A stretch of DNA of 64,000 bases from Oreohelix idahoensis (GCA_024509875.1 JAMPIV010004261.1:1-64000); one strand, 5' to 3'. Positions 23,760 to 37,374 are shown, counted from the first letter of the stretch. Notes: generated by a model from the letters alone, not told the origin. Numbers and translations are program-made.

Positions 23760-24305
23760 CATCCTTCACTTGTACAGGGGTCTAAATTGTCACGAGCCAC
23801 TTATGAGATCCTATATATCTTTCTTACATTCCTTAATTTACATCTTTCTTTACCAACTGTACTGTAACAATTAATGTCCAGTCCGGGATAATGGTGCGAC
23901 AGGAAGACAGTGTAATCAACGATGAACTAACGACTCCCGGTGGATATAGCCGCACGTCAGGAAATGCGCCTGGCAGTCTTTGGAATGGAGAGCTAACGGA
24001 CTACACATTTTATTGGCTTGGAGAGCAGTTATCTGTTATAAGCGTTTGGCCCAACGGGCATAGAACGTGGAGTAGGCATTACGGTAAAAACTGGCCAACT
24101 TAAATGTTTGAACCGGGTGATAATGGATCTGAACGCCTGTTAATACTTCACCTCCAAACTAGCGCATATCCCACCGCCCTCGTCAGTATTTGTGCTCCTA
24201 CTTCGTACTCTGTGTCAGATGCTCAAGACGAGTACTGCGAGATTCTAGTAGCAGTCATCAGAAGTACATAAAAGTACACCTGTAACAAACAAAGAACCGA
24301 AAACA
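23760..24305. other. No gene recognised
   Basis: Unique sequence with one 70-codon frame of no known similarity. Confidence 0.4.
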
Positions 24306-24372
24306 GCTGAGGACTATCACCCCAAGGGCACGTCATTTCCATATTCAGTTATGACTGAAGCGCTACTACTAG
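24306..24372 (+). mobile_element. LINE family F 3' tip
   Basis: GGACTATCACCCCAAGGGCA and CAGTTATGACTGAAG match the 3' UTR at 62550-62610. Confidence 0.6.
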
Positions 24373-24869
24373 GCGATATAGAAACGCTCCCATTGTGCTT
24401 AGAAGTATAGACAGGTGTATAGTTAGCAATTGTTATGGAATTAAAATAATCCTCATTGATGAAAATTGTATCGCGTGAGATGCGGATAAACCATGCTGCG
24501 CTTTTGAAAACACGTAAATATTGTAGACCTGTCATTCCAGTTCATCAATAAATTAACAATACTGTACGTTCAAGTGAAGAATGTTAAAATATCTATCAGT
24601 ATTATTAGTCATTATGCCTATAGCACATATGTATATCAGTATTATCAGTTTCATCTGTCATTATGCCTATAGCACGTGCTACAAGTTACTTTTGTTGTGT
24701 TTTCCGCATTATGTTACTAAGGTCAGTTGAATGGCACCGTTTTAAACTTTCGGAATCTGTGTTAGCAATTTTGCTACGCGCTTATCATTCAAGAAGATTT
24801 GGTTACTCTAAGAGCAGAAGCTGGGAGACGTTTTAAGGCCATAAATCGAGGATTCCTCAGCTAAAGAGA

Positions 24870-25325
24870 AGTTGGCAAGAAGATGAAGATGGCTGTATAA
24901 CGCTCCACATATGTCCGAGTCTTGACGAATGGATGCGAGTCACGGGCAATGACTACGACCCACAAAAGCCAGATCCAAACATCAGAAATATGGTATCTGA
25001 GAAAGTTGGTTGAAGTAACAAGGAGAGACATGGTCGCAACCAGACGATACACCATGGCATAAAAACCCAGCCCCTGCAAACCCAAATAAAACTGTCCCAA
25101 CTAAGCTGGTTTGGCCATGTCTGCAGAATGGGAGAAGATCGGCTACTATGACACGTATGGGAAACTAAGAGCCAGGGATCCAGACCTTCAGGACGACCCA
25201 GAGTCCGCTGGGAGGACAACATTAGACAATCTTTGAAGAACCAGGACTAGAATGGAACCAGGCCAGGAGGAAGACAGCCGATATGGTACTATGGCGCTGT
25301 CTTTTCCATACATCTCACGGTAGAA
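24870..25325 (+). mobile_element. LINE 3' end, another family
   Basis: The plus strand encodes LSQLSWFGHVCRMGEDRLL and GRPRVRWEDNIRQSL with interruptions, the usual C-terminus of a non-LTR retrotransposon. It ends in AGAAGAAGAACAA. Confidence 0.7.
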
Positions 25326-25620
25326 GAAGAACAACTAAGTAGGCAAGTAAGCAGTAAGTTTATCATTATGTATAATCTTACCAGCTGGAAACACGGTTAC
25401 AGTTACGTCGTTTAATCCAACCATTGAAAAATTAGTGGAAAGGTCTGAACAGGAAAGATGAATTATAAATAAGTTCAATTACACCATTTAAGGGAAATTA
25501 TTTGTGACATGAAGTCTCACTCATTCAGACGGGAAAACAGGAAGAGTAGGAGAAGTCGGGGTTGGAGATGGAGAATGACATATATAAACTTCAAGATCAC
25601 AATTTACAAAATTGTAGGTG
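25326..25620. other. No gene recognised
   Basis: Short AT-rich spacer. Confidence 0.4.
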
Positions 25621-26105
25621 GCGTATTTACCATGAGCAGAAATAGACGTTTTTTTTTTAAACATCGGTATTGATAAACATAAACTGACGTATGATAACAT
25701 GGGTAAATAAAGACCGAAATAGATCACTTTTTTAACAAAAAAAAAACACAGGCAGAAATAGACTTGCTAATATGAATAAAAATAGACAACTATTTACAAA
25801 CATTAGCAAAGATAGATAGAAATATACGTTTTTAACTGAGTAAAGAAAAACTTCATACATGGATGAAAATAGATCGAATCAAATTATGTTTTTTTTAGCA
25901 TTAGTAACAATAGGCATATAGATGACATTTGTAACATAAGGAAAGATAGACAAAAAAAGGACAATTTATTTTTTAAAAAAAACATGAACAGAAATAGACG
26001 TCGGTTTTTAACATTAATAATTATTTACATAAATAGACGTTTTTTAACATGAACAAAGATAGACAGAAATAGACGACGATTTTTATCATAAGCAAATGTA
26101 AACAA
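25621..26105. repeat. Degenerate minisatellite around GAAATAGACG
   Basis: AGATAGACAGAAATAGACG and variants recur at irregular 30-60 base spacing, each followed by a T-run and an AACAT. The copies are too diverged to give a single period by eye. Confidence 0.6.
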
Positions 26106-26330
26106 CTGATGTTCTGTTTTTCCCAGTACCTCTCCAGTTACAACACAAAGCATGGATAACATAAGGGTGTCTTAGCATGTTAACTTTCATCTGCTCACCG
26201 AATTTTGTGAAGAGTTATTACATAATTTAATTTAATAACCATAAACAAGATAAAAGACAGCAAAAACAAGAAAGCTGATTTTAAACAGAAGCAACACCAG
26301 AAGCTCCAAAGTCAAGGCTCATGAAGTGTC

Positions 26331-28530
26331 TTCCTCTTCTTCTTTGATCCTTAGACACCGACAGTCAAAGTAGTCAGTGGCCATTATGTCTGGTGGTGTA
26401 GGGCAGCAATAAATTGCTTCGACTTTGCTTGATCGGCAACCATCCTTCATGCAGTCCCCAGCACTTGTTCATTCGATGCATCTCAGCCTCCATAGTTCTC
26501 CACCATGTTGTTTTTAGTCGGCCTTTCTTTCGCTTTCCTTCAGGGGTCCATAACAAAGCTTGTGATACTGTCAGGGTCTCTTCTGGGGACATGGCCAACC
26601 CAACTCCAGCATCTACCAGTTACGATGGTGTGTATGTCCTCTTTGTTACTCCGAGTAGGCAGTTCTTGGTTGGTGATGGTATTCGGCCAAATGATTCTGG
26701 AAATCTTCCTTAGGCAGATTGTGTGGAAAGAGGACTATTTCGGCATTTCCTTCTCTGTTACTCTCTAGCACCCCGCACCATAGACAAGCACATGTATCAT
26801 ATAATCTTAATATTGTGTTTGTGCTGTACTAAGAGGACTTCCAGATGTTGTTCTTAGCAAAGGGCTGTTCTTGCTTTATTTATTCTGTTGTTGATGTCTT
26901 TGCTTGTTTCCCCACCTGCTGTTACTATGCACACAGGGTACGTAAATGTGTCTGTCTTTTACATCTTCTGGTTCCTTATTGTTATGAACTCAGGGTTGCC
27001 CACATTGTGTGTCATGACTTCTGTCTTCTAGATTGATGTTCAGACCCACCTGCTGGCTATAATTATTAAGTCTATCTGTTTTTTCTTGAATGTGTTGATG
27101 TGAATGTGCAAGTAGTGCGATGTCATCTGCATATTCCAGATGTTCCAGTGTATAAAACGTTGTCCATCTTATTCCTCTTGGACTGTCCTTTGTATTCTTG
27201 CGCATCACCCAGTCTATGGGTGTATGGAATAAAGTAGTTGAAAAGGGGCATCCCTGTCGTACTCTTGTCTTTACCTCAAATGTTAGTTTGCTCCGCCCAA
27301 CACTACATGTAAAGTTAGCAAAGAGGCTTTTTATGATGGAAACAATGAAGCTTGGAATTCCTTAAGCTGTCAGTATTTTTCATAGGATGTCCCTGTGAAT
27401 GCTGACAAAAGCCTTTTCAGAATCGACAAAGTTAATATATAGCTTCTGTGCCATTCTAAGCACTGCTCTTTAATGTTCCTGAGGGTGAATATATGATCTA
27501 CACATCTTTTGTTCTTTCTGAATAGTGCTTGCTTTTTCCTCATTTTATGGTCTACTGCTTTTGAAATTCTCCTGCCTAGTATTTTACTGAGAACTGAGAG
27601 GAGAGTAATTTCTGTCCAGTTGTTGCAGTCTGCAAGGTCATCCTTCTAAGGTAAGTTGACAATTTTTCCTTTATTCCGCTCAGTTGGTGTTGCCTGTGTT
27701 TTCCATACTTGTGCAAATAGTGGTTCTAATAGTTCTGCTGCTAGTTCAAGGCATATCTTAAATCATCTCATCTCATCTCAACCCGTAACCCGTCATGGGT
27801 CGTAGGGGTGCCATGGTGGAAGCATCAGCAGACAGGTTCCTCCACTGCTCTCTATCCTCAGCAATGCGTACAAGTGTGGAAAAACCGTGTCCTGCCCATT
27901 CTTTGATGTTATCAGCCCAGGATTTTCTCTGCCTTCCTCTTCTCCGTTTACCTTCGACTGTTCCCTGGAGGATCGTTTTCGAAAGGGAGTCATGACGAGT
28001 TACATGCCCAAACCAGTTATCTTAAATAGTTGCATTTAAATTGTCATAACTAGGAGTTTTTCAATTCTTTAACCCTTTGATGTCTGTGATGATTTTCTCC
28101 CTTCCTGGAATTTACGTCTAGATTATTTTCAGCCTCATGAATATTCAGCTGCCTCTCTGGTGGGTCATTATTCAGTTTTTCTCTGAAATGCTCTGCACAT
28201 CTTGTTTCATATGCTTGGTGATGAGATTTTCTTACCAATGTAATATTGTTTGCACTGTTTTCTGTTGATGAGTTTAGTTATTTCATATGCTGTGCTTTGT
28301 TCATTTCTCAGTGCTCCCTCTTTTGCCTGTCTTGCAAGGTCGTCCAGAAATATCCTTTTGTTCGCTCGGGTTTGACGTTTTACTTCCGTCTCCATCTGAC
28401 GGTACTGTCCGCTATATATTTCCTTGTGGAACTTTGTTTCTATTTTCTTTCTTATCATTTCTTTTCTCATCGTTATGGTGTTTGATGTTTCTGGTGTTAT
28501 CCAGAATAACATTTTTCTGGTGTTAGTAAT
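26331..28530 (-). mobile_element. LINE family A, longest copy, interrupted
   Basis: The minus strand carries the same C-terminal motifs as 8828-9880. It runs further 5', through the reverse transcriptase (SPRGIRWTTFYTLEHLEYADD) to the region before it (QMETEVKRQTRANKRIFLDD), with many stops. A LINE 3' end of another family is inserted at 27764-28018. At 28530 it meets a plus-strand LINE head to head. Confidence 0.85.
27764..28018 (-). mobile_element. LINE 3' end with (GAGAT)n tail
   Basis: On the minus strand it encodes WFGHVTRHDSLSKTILQG and GRQRKSWADNIKEW and ends in repeated ATGAG. A 9-base duplication ATCTTAAAT flanks it (27755-27763 and 28019-28027). Confidence 0.88.
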
Positions 28531-28534
28531 ATAC

Positions 28535-29440
28535 CAAACAAACGAAGAGATGGGCAGAATATTTTGAGAAACTTCTCAATGAACCAGCTCCAACAAATCC
28601 CCAGACATCGAGCCAGCAGAATAGGAGCTATCAGTCAACTGTGAACGACTAAGTGGAGAAGAAATAATGAAAGCCATAAAGCATCTGAAAGATGGAAATG
28701 CAGCTGGTTCAGATGGCATTCCATCAGAGACCATCAAAACAGATATTGATACCCCGACAAAGATATATAAACTTCCTGGCAAAGTCTGTGAGAGAGAGAG
28801 AATACCAATAGAATGAAAGGAAGGTTATCTGGACAAGTTTCCTAAGAAGGGAAATTTACAAGAGTGCACAAATTATAGAGGAATAATGTTACAATCAGTG
28901 CCAGGAAATTTACTAAACAAAGTCATCATTGAGAGTATATAGGGAAGTAAATGGGAGATGAAAAAGCAGGTTTTCGACAAAATAGATCCTGTACTGACCA
29001 GATAGCCACATTGAAAATATTAGTTGAACAAGGTCTGGAAAATTGAATTCACCGCAATAAATCGGATTTGAGGACCATGAAATAGAGTTCGACACTGTAG
29101 ACAGAGAATTACTCTGGAAATTTATAAAGCATTATGGATTTCTCATGAAGATCAATAACTTAATAAGGAAGACATGACATGCAGAGTTCGTCATAAACGA
29201 CAACATACAGACCAGTTTAGAATTAGAATGGATGCGACAGGGATGCCTCTTGTCTCCCTGTATTCTTACGAGCCATAGACTGGGTTATGAAAAGATCGAC
29301 ACACACTACAGAAATGGATTTCAGTGGAATCTGACTAAACAGCTTGAAGATCTAGATTGTGCAAATGACTAACCTCTTCTGTCCCATAACCATAATCAGA
29401 TGCAAAACAAAATGAAAATACTCGATGAGAGGTCACAACA
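28535..29440 (+). pseudogene. LINE family D (RTE-like) fragment
   Basis: The plus strand shows, with frameshifts, EEIMKAIKHLKDGNAAGSDG, KEGYLDKFPKKGNLQECTNY and a decayed reverse transcriptase core through KNENTR. It corresponds to the middle of the family D copy at 41745-48290, including the part that copy lacks. The endonuclease is missing. Confidence 0.8.
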
Positions 29441-29870
29441 AGTGTTGAGTCTTCCACTTTCAAGTCTATTTGTTCTCTGGTTTATTCTACTGGGTGGTCT
29501 GTCAGCCTCTATAATGTCTCAGCTTATTGCTGAGCTATAGCGCCTACTATCTCTTCTATCATCCATTGGCCGAAGACATGTAATCTTTTCCTAACCTTCA
29601 AATGGTGTTGACTTCATGCCCCTCCCTCTTTATGATTCTCATTGCTGGGTTTTGGATTCTGGTTATCTTATCGAAGTTTGACTTAGCTGCTGTTGACCAT
29701 GATGTAATGTCATATTCTAATGCTGTAATACCAGTACATATCATTAGACCAGTGTATAGCTTCTTTCGCATTCTCTCGTCCGCGTCCCAGCCCATGCCAG
29801 CAAGTGTTTTCATAATTGCCATTCTCTGCCTTGCTCTTGTCCTGTGTCTTTCAATCTAGGTTTTCCAAGT
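29441..29870 (-). mobile_element. LINE fragment, region after reverse transcriptase
   Basis: The minus strand encodes WDADERMRKKLYTGLMICTG, then ALEYDITSWSTAAKSNFDKI, the stretch between reverse transcriptase and RNase H in jockey/CR1-like LINEs. A 74-codon open frame remains. Confidence 0.75.
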
Positions 29871-29899
29871 CAAATGGCGATTAATAAGTACTGTCTAGG

Positions 29900-31301
29900 T
29901 GTTACCGCTTTATCCACTTTGCAGTAGCAGTAACCTCTTCTGTATTGATTCCAACTTGACTGTAAACCACCAACTGATAAGACCCAATGATACAGTACGA
30001 TTCTAACTCTGATACAGTAAGATTATTCATCCAGTCTGTTGCATACTGTATATAGGCTAAATATCCATGTGTGTACTGCTGTGCTGTTACCGTGTATGAT
30101 ATGTGAAGGGTGTGAAGGAACAGTCACTCACACCACGCTAGCTCACGTACGAGTCATGGAGGGTTGAACGCCTTGTTACAGTTAATGAACAGTTTAATTA
30201 CACCACAACACGGTCACGATAAGGTAGACGAAACACAGCATGTTACACAGGTTATAATAGCATATGAAAACAAGGATCCACATCGTATAATCATAATAAT
30301 CCATCCGGACGACTGCTGCAATCGCAGTTCTAGTAAATAATAGGCCTCCAAATATATATGACGTCTCAGCGCAGTTTAATCCATCTAGAAGACTGCTGCC
30401 ATCGCAGTTCTAGTAAATAATAGGCCTCCAAATATATATGACGTCTCAGCGCAGTTTAATCCATCTAGAAGACTGCTGCCATCGCAGTTCTAGTAAATAA
30501 TAGGCCTCCATTATATATGACGTCTCAGCGCAGTTTAATCCATCTAGAAGACTGCTGCCATCGCAGTTCTAGTAAATAATAGGCCTCCATTATATATGAC
30601 GTCTCAGCGCAGTTTAATCCATCTAGAAGACTGCTGCCATCGCAGTTCTAGTAAATAATAGGCCTCCATTATATATGACGTCTCAGCGCACTGTCTTTAA
30701 TCATAATACGGCCTGTCCAAACCTTCTGGCCTCACAATATAAGTCGACATATCAAGCACTGTACAGGCTTACCTCGAAAACACTGGACTGACTTCTCCAG
30801 TCACGCCCAGGACACAAACACTTCAAAATGTACATAATCTTTAACCACTGGCCTGTATACTCAAAGGCCCAAGAAACATCTCCTTAATTAATACATCTCA
30901 TCTGGGATAATCACACATAATATATCTCAGCATAAATGCATGTACACTGGTACACATTGAAAAACACTTTACATCTCCTCAGTGCATTCACCCAGTACAC
31001 ACTGACACCAAAAACATTCTCTCCCAGCACACCCCAGCTAATCACCCAAAAAGCCTGGGGCTAACTCCCCGTGAACTTTCGCTCATCGCTCAAAATTAGC
31101 TTAGCAGAAAATCATCTCACGTGGAACTCGCCACTGTGAAAAGCGTTCTGAATCTTGAAGATTCGAATGCGATACGCTCATATATTTTTTTAAATAAATT
31201 AACAGCCAGACAACAGCTGTTCAAGTGGGACAATCATTATAATCTATTGTACATCCGAGACTCATAACGATTACTGCCCTTGCTTAGATTTGGACTTATC
31301 A
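29900..31301 (-). repeat. 3' LTR (1402 bp)
   Basis: Direct repeat of 37375-39121 minus the SINE. In minus orientation it starts TGATAAG and ends GGTAACA. Near its middle are five 79-80 bp tandem units. No frame is open in it. Confidence 0.92.
30298..30691. repeat. 79-80 bp tandem repeat in the LTR, five units
   Basis: ACGTCTCAGCGCA recurs at 30361, 30441, 30520, 30599 and 30678. Each unit carries TATATATGACGTCTC, close to a CRE/ATF site (TGACGTCA), and a small hairpin CTGC...GCAG. The other LTR has five units at about 38118-38511. Repeated CRE-like sites in U3 would suit an enhancer; that is inference. Confidence 0.85.
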
Positions 31302-31320
31302 GTTTACACCACCCCCCGGG
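31302..31320 (-). promoter_or_regulatory. Polypurine tract of the LTR element
   Basis: On the minus strand the bases just before the 3' LTR read GGGGGGTGGTGTAAAC, placed and composed like a plus-strand primer. Confidence 0.65.
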
Positions 31321-33545
31321 GAAAAAAAAATGATAACATCATTTTTTTTGAAAACATTACTCCGCCAAAAAATTAAGTGGGTGATAAAGCTCTAATCCGA
31401 AAATTAATCAACCTGTTAAGTCCAAATACTATATATCATCCAAAAAATATCAGCATTATTAGTAAAGCCGAAAACAAAGCATACAAAATAATCAGCTAAG
31501 TCTACCAAAATAATCTGCTTTCAACAAAGTTAAGTCCATACAGTATAGAATTAACCTAACAATATACATGATTCAAGTATCAGTATAGTAGGATGAATAA
31601 GAATACAAATAGTATCAAGTGCCATATAAATGCAACATGAAAGTATAATCCACATATGAACCGCTACCGAATAGTCAGTAGAAGAAATGGACTAAAATGA
31701 AGAATAATCAGGACAGACAAAAGAAAAACACAGGTATGTCTGTAGAGAACGATGGATTAATACATCGTAATAACCATTTGATCAAAAACGTATCATATAA
31801 ATACATATAATGATGACAAGAAAGTATAGGACATAAAGACAATGTACGTGTATATCTAACAACCACAAAAGAAAGCTGTAGATAAACGAAGCACAATCTA
31901 ACCTTAACCCAGTTATCCAACTTATTCATAAGTAACAATGAACCATCAGACATTATACACAAAAAATAATACCGTTATAAATAAACTCCAACTAACGCAT
32001 CATGAAGCGTTAAGTAAAAAAAACACATCATTACTCCCTCTAGCGCACAGTTAAGCGCAGGGTACCAAAAAAAAAATGTTACAATCTTAGAAAACATTTT
32101 TCAAAAAGTAAAAAACAAAAATATTTCATGACGCTAAGTTAAATAAAAATGGTATTTTAACTTTTTTTTTTTTAGTTTCACCTTATATTAATATCTTGAA
32201 ATGTAATTAGCTTACAAAATGTGTGACATACAAAAATTCTTATACTTAAGCATACACAAAATCAAAACAATCTGCTGGAAAATGATACATGTCTAAATCG
32301 CAAGAACAAAAAAAATCACATTATTTTAAGCTCACAGGTGTTATTGTTTCGAAAAACCTCAGAAACCCATGTTTCAGAATATATTCTCAACTTGCAATAC
32401 AAAATTACCTCTGATATAATCAAACTATGTTTCCAAAATTATTTTTCACAATATAATAGTTACTACATAATGTCTTAGAATGCTAATACGTAAATAAACA
32501 TGACATCAAAACACAAGAAAAAAAATTCTAAATTTAGGGAGTACAGTGACTCTCTAAAAATGACTACTGCACCATACCTAGCTAATGAGGTTGTGCATTG
32601 GGCTGACAAACTCATCATGCATATAAAACAGTCCTAATAATCAACTCTGCAAAAACACATCAATGTTTGATGTATCAGCTCTCGTAGCGCTAAGCTCACG
32701 ACAGAGCATAAATGTCAACCAAGAATTGACCAAATGAGCATAGTCTTCTGACTAGCGTGCGTAAATACTATAGTCCACTGCTTTCCTCAAAAAGTTACAA
32801 AGACAAGTCACTCGCAAATGATATCATACACCTTATTGCGATCATAATACATACAATATTCGTCATGACACAATAGTGTAAGAATAGTATGAAATTAATA
32901 GTTGCATCATCACAACATCGTCGTACATAAAATAAATATGTGCATAAACAGTGCATAAAACAATGAGATTATGCATTATCTAATAGAAATTATATGGTAT
33001 CTTAATACATTTCTATATAATATCCTATATTTAAACGATACAATAATATCTATATCTTAAACAATGTTAAACAGGCAATAATTCTAGCCGTGTTGAATAG
33101 TCTCATAAACTTGGCAAGATAACCGCATACAATTCAGAGTCAACTTGCTATCCGGTTTCACTTGGTTCCACATGGATACAAGGTGGCATACCTTATTCTC
33201 TCTGTTAATGTAACACCGGAACATAGACTTTCATTGCAAAGCTGTCGCTGTGAAAATAAAGAAATGAAAAAATTCTATTTTAATTCACAGTCCGAGTTAA
33301 CGATGTAAAACGGAAATTAACGTTACATTTACCTAAAACTGTGGCTTGTGTGAACCTGCGGCCCTTTCAACCCGATCAACAAGCCTTCCCTTGACACGTG
33401 TAAACACTACAGAAGGCTTACGGGGCAGAAAATGATCGTAGCTCAAGGTCGTCGCTATTGGATGCTGAAAAAAAAAATTATATCCTCACGACAGCGAGAT
33501 ACCCTCTCAAAACCACAAGTAGAACAAGCAGTTGTATTTGAGACA
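31321..33545 (-). other. Non-coding 3' part of the LTR element
   Basis: More than 2.2 kb between the gag-like stop and the polypurine tract, AT-rich, with no frame over about 85 codons and no trace of pol motifs on either strand. An autonomous element would carry its polymerase here. Confidence 0.7.
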
Positions 33546-35666
33546 CTATTTTTTATTATTATCTTGTTTATCAATAACAATAGGCCTTTGTTGAGAAAAG
33601 TTAACATAGTTGTCATTATTATTTCTCTTTTGATAAAAATATCTGCCAGATTGTTTTTGTTGTCTTCTAGACTTATTATCGTAAAATTGATAATCTTTCA
33701 TGTAATCATTTTTACCATACTTCTCAAAATCTTCAGAACCAAAATATTTAGATCTGTTAAACTGTTTCTGGTCTCTTGGAGAAGACAGATTACAATTTGC
33801 TGATCTTCCTTGGTAATGTTTAAAATCTTTCCTGTCAAGATTGTTTTTCTTGTTTTCTGTGGCAGCGTGCTTAACCTCTGAATCAGTAATAGGGATAATA
33901 AAATCCTTATGGCTGCTAACATACTGAGTATTACTTTGGGCACAAGTACTACTAGTTTTGTCCCTTGTTATGTTTTTATGAGGCTTTGCCACTTCAGATA
34001 CACGGTTAGTTTTTTGAACATTGACATGACAATTATCCTTGTCTTTACTGTGATGTACAGAATCAAGTATCACAGTAGAATTAACCTTGTTGGCCTGTCG
34101 CCAGGAATTATCAATATTACCCTTGTTGGCCTGTCGCCAGGAACTATTAATATTACCAGCATAGTCACCCGTACGATGAAAATTATACCTGCCACGCAAG
34201 GATTTCTGCTCACCCCGTTTTACGTTAGTGTTGTCATCGAGTGTCTGTTGCCGACTCGACGTTTTTAAGACGTGTTGACAACCGTCTTTCTGTCTAACTT
34301 TGTCAATATTGACAGTAGACAGTATTTTTCTCCCTAAAATTATATCAACCAAACCGTCCATTCTTTCCCTTAATTCCGTAATTTCAATATTTTTAAGTGA
34401 AATCTGTTCAATTTGTTTTTTAATTACGTCATTGAATGTCAAAACTCTACATCTTTCCTTCGCTACAATCTTAGCTAATTTATCCTTCTCCATGATTAAC
34501 TCTTCCAATCTCTTCTTCTCTTCTTTTTGTGCTAAATTGGCTGCTGAAGCTGGTGCAACTGTATCGGCAACAGCAGCAAACTTTAATGGGTCCTTTAAGA
34601 ACTCCTTGGTCCTTTCTGCTTCCTTGAATGTGTAGTCCGTTTCAACAACAATAGCCAACAGGCGTCTGAACCCGTTGATCAATGAATGTGGGGCAGAAGA
34701 GGCTGTTGGGTAGCCACTACACTTTTCATTACTTGCTGTTAACTGTGTTAACTCCATATGAAGCGCCTCGGTCTTACTCTTCTGGCCATTCCCAAGCTCA
34801 TTAACCTTCTCGGGAGATGCCAAATACTTTTCTCTAAGTCGACGACCGAATACGTTACATACGTTTTCACATTTTTTTGCCTGAATTCTCAATTTCTCAT
34901 GTATCTCTTTCTTTTCTTTCAATTGGCAACTGAGAATCTCATTATCATCTAACACATTATGAAGCATTTCTATGTAAGTCTTCTCACGAACATTGCTCTC
35001 AACCTTCAACTTGTCATACTTCTCTTTCTGTTCTTGAAGTTTCTGCGTGAGATTAATAGTTTCGCCTTGCTTATCTCCCAAATTAACTTCCAAGTATTTA
35101 ATCCTGCACAATGCTGAATTTAATGCTTCTTGCCGTCTTTCAAGATCCAAGTTTGATTTATATAAATCACTTTCAAGTTTAGTAACTTTTGCCTGTAATT
35201 TGCTCTCCTTAGCAACACTTTCTAAAATCTTCTCCCTTTCCTGTAACGCACTATGTTTAATTTCTTCCATCTGCTTCTCATCCTTCAACTTCTCCTCTTG
35301 ATCATCATGAATGTCCTTGAAGATTATCTTCTTTATATTTCTCACAATGTGATCGTGTTTAATATCCATATGATGATGCAAAAACACACGAAGATAATTC
35401 AGTAAATCTGCCAAATCATCAGACATTACCAAATGAGGAATGGACTGAAAATTATTCTGAGCAAAAATTCTTAGAAAAAATGACGCATTAGCCAGAAATC
35501 GATCCATCACGTGTTCTTCGAGTTCTGGGCATTGCAAATTCTCATTATTCTGGCCATCCTGAAATAAATATTCCAACATAGGCATCATATTATCTGGATC
35601 CATATCAGAACCAATGTCTTGATCCATAGTGGTACAATTACTAAGTCCACTATATATATTCACCAC
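33546..35666 (-). CDS. Gag-like coiled-coil protein of the LTR element
   Basis: The frame is intact, 706 codons. Residues 1 to about 115 are acidic, then helical ([34 protein letters not shown]). About 117-275 is a K/E-rich coiled coil, and a second lies at about 372-440. From about 450 to the end the chain is disordered and basic, rich in N, Q, R, K and Y, with [11 protein letters not shown] repeated at about 505-530 and an arginine/tyrosine-rich end. There is no CCHC zinc knuckle, so nucleic-acid binding would rest on the basic tail, as in spumavirus Gag. Position after a 1.7-kb leader and the multimerisation-type coiled coils argue for Gag; a captured host gene is the alternative. I chose the first Met; Met 14 is also possible. 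No homologue is recognised. Confidence 0.72.
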   Translation of the reverse strand: MVNIYSGLSNCTTMDQDIGSDMDPDNMMPMLEYLFQDGQNNENLQCPELEEHVMDRFLANASFFLRIFAQNNFQSIPHLVMSDDLADLLNYLRVFLHHHMDIKHDHIVRNIKKIIFKDIHDDQEEKLKDEKQMEEIKHSALQEREKILESVAKESKLQAKVTKLESDLYKSNLDLERRQEALNSALCRIKYLEVNLGDKQGETINLTQKLQEQKEKYDKLKVESNVREKTYIEMLHNVLDDNEILSCQLKEKKEIHEKLRIQAKKCENVCNVFGRRLREKYLASPEKVNELGNGQKSKTEALHMELTQLTASNEKCSGYPTASSAPHSLINGFRRLLAIVVETDYTFKEAERTKEFLKDPLKFAAVADTVAPASAANLAQKEEKKRLEELIMEKDKLAKIVAKERCRVLTFNDVIKKQIEQISLKNIEITELRERMDGLVDIILGRKILSTVNIDKVRQKDGCQHVLKTSSRQQTLDDNTNVKRGEQKSLRGRYNFHRTGDYAGNINSSWRQANKGNIDNSWRQANKVNSTVILDSVHHSKDKDNCHVNVQKTNRVSEVAKPHKNITRDKTSSTCAQSNTQYVSSHKDFIIPITDSEVKHAATENKKNNLDRKDFKHYQGRSANCNLSSPRDQKQFNRSKYFGSEDFEKYGKNDYMKDYQFYDNKSRRQQKQSGRYFYQKRNNNDNYVNFSQQRPIVIDKQDNNKK

Positions 35667-37374
35667 TTATAATTACCACAAGTTTATGTCCCTAAAAATT
35701 CGGACAATTACCTTTTCAGCTCACAAAGCTAGATATCCTTTCAAGTAATTGCAAAAATCAGTTAATTACTGTATACCATAATAGCATAAGTTCTTGTGCA
35801 TAGAACCTTTGTAAAATATACCAATAGGAGGGATAACTTTATATCAATTTGAGTGATGTCAATATTATGTGAAATAGCCTTAAACACTTATGCATCAAAG
35901 TCTTACAATAAGTTACAAACAACTAACATATTATATAGACAGTAAGAACAACGATTACAAAGACAAGGTACTACAGAACAAACGATAACGTTCGCAGAGG
36001 TCAACTGAACAGTAAGGCTTAACTAAGGCAAAAAATTTTACATAGCATGTAATGATAACCGCGAATAATGGCAAGACAATAACCAACACCGTATATAAAC
36101 GAAAATGTGTATAAAAACTAAAAGATAGGAAATAGAGAAAGACGCTCACAAACAAATTAATCAATAAACTAAGGAACAAAGAAAAATACCACAATAATCA
36201 CAATGAAACGTTACGTCACACCTATACAATTACTTGTCCCAAAAGACAAATCGCAAACCAGACTTCGGTAAGGTCTGTAGCCTTAAACCGGAATTATCAC
36301 AAACTTGACACTTACAAAACAAATCCTAAAGAATGCTTCATAAGTAGACATGAAACATAAAATATTTAACATGAAATACTCATTACAACAAATAGTACAC
36401 ATTATATATAGGAAGACTTGTTGACACAAGATAAAATGGCACAGTTTTCACAATATAAACCACTTATCTTCAATGAAGGGAAATACGCCCGTCTTAAATG
36501 CTGAACATCACAAAGTCTGCTGGGGAAAACAGTTCACCGCATAAGGTCACCGCAGCTTGACACTTCTCACTTCAGGTCCTTTGTCCTCGCTACGGTATGT
36601 GTGCTCGTAAACCGCACAGGTAAACAGGAACTGTATTACTGCCAATCATCTACTTGAGGCACCCGTGTAGAATGACTGCACATCAGCTTGAATTCCCTCT
36701 GTAACTGTAGGGGTACACAGTCTGTCAATCTCGTTGATAATCCACTTGAAAGGAAGTACTTGACATCTCTTGTTTACTATGATGGTAAACTTCTGTAATT
36801 GCGCCACCAAAATACTGGCACAGTTCACTTGAAAGCTTCAATTCAAAAAGCAGAACTGAATCATGAAGCATATCTTGGCAACGGAAATGTTAGATATGTT
36901 GTAGTCCTGTATGTAGATGGGTATTAATAAGCCACGTTCCATCAGACATGTTACCGCCTAGTTATGTTAACGTCTGTTTTGGGGCAAGTCTATATAGTAG
37001 GTATCATACCATGTAAGTTTGAAAACAACTACTATTGCACACGTAGTTGATAATGATGATGGATTCTTAAATGCGCCACGCAGCATAGAAGAAAGTCACA
37101 TAACGCAGATGACGTGGAATAACGTCCAAAAGTTTTGGCCACGACTGTTGCCGCTAGGCTTATTGATTGCCGCCACTGTAACAATCAGTATTTGTTGCAA
37201 AACGATGTTACATCCACTGTTGCAGATGAAGTGTACAATTGCTAACCATAGAGTAGTCGAATACCAAGGTTGCTATATATTATATCACGCCACACAGGCC
37301 CTTATTATAAATGTCGTAAGTTCGATCCAGCTTGAACTGGAACAGAAGATAAAACCAGTCTTGGCCACCATGAA
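35667..37374 (-). other. Leader of the LTR element
   Basis: About 1.7 kb between the 5' LTR and the gag-like start. Four bases after the LTR, on the minus strand, TGGTGGCC could pair with the 3' end of an isoleucine-type tRNA, but only eight bases fit. A plus-strand frame of 127 codons (37019-37402) with one hydrophobic segment runs antisense to the element into the LTR; I do not call it a gene. Confidence 0.5.

Noticed and set aside
30298..30691. CRISPR-like regular repeats
   Set aside because: The units abut with no spacers, lie in both LTRs of a retrotransposon and the DNA is animal. It is an LTR minisatellite.
33432..35301. Plus-strand frames opposite the gag-like gene
   Set aside because: They are antisense shadows of a long coding frame and have no domains.
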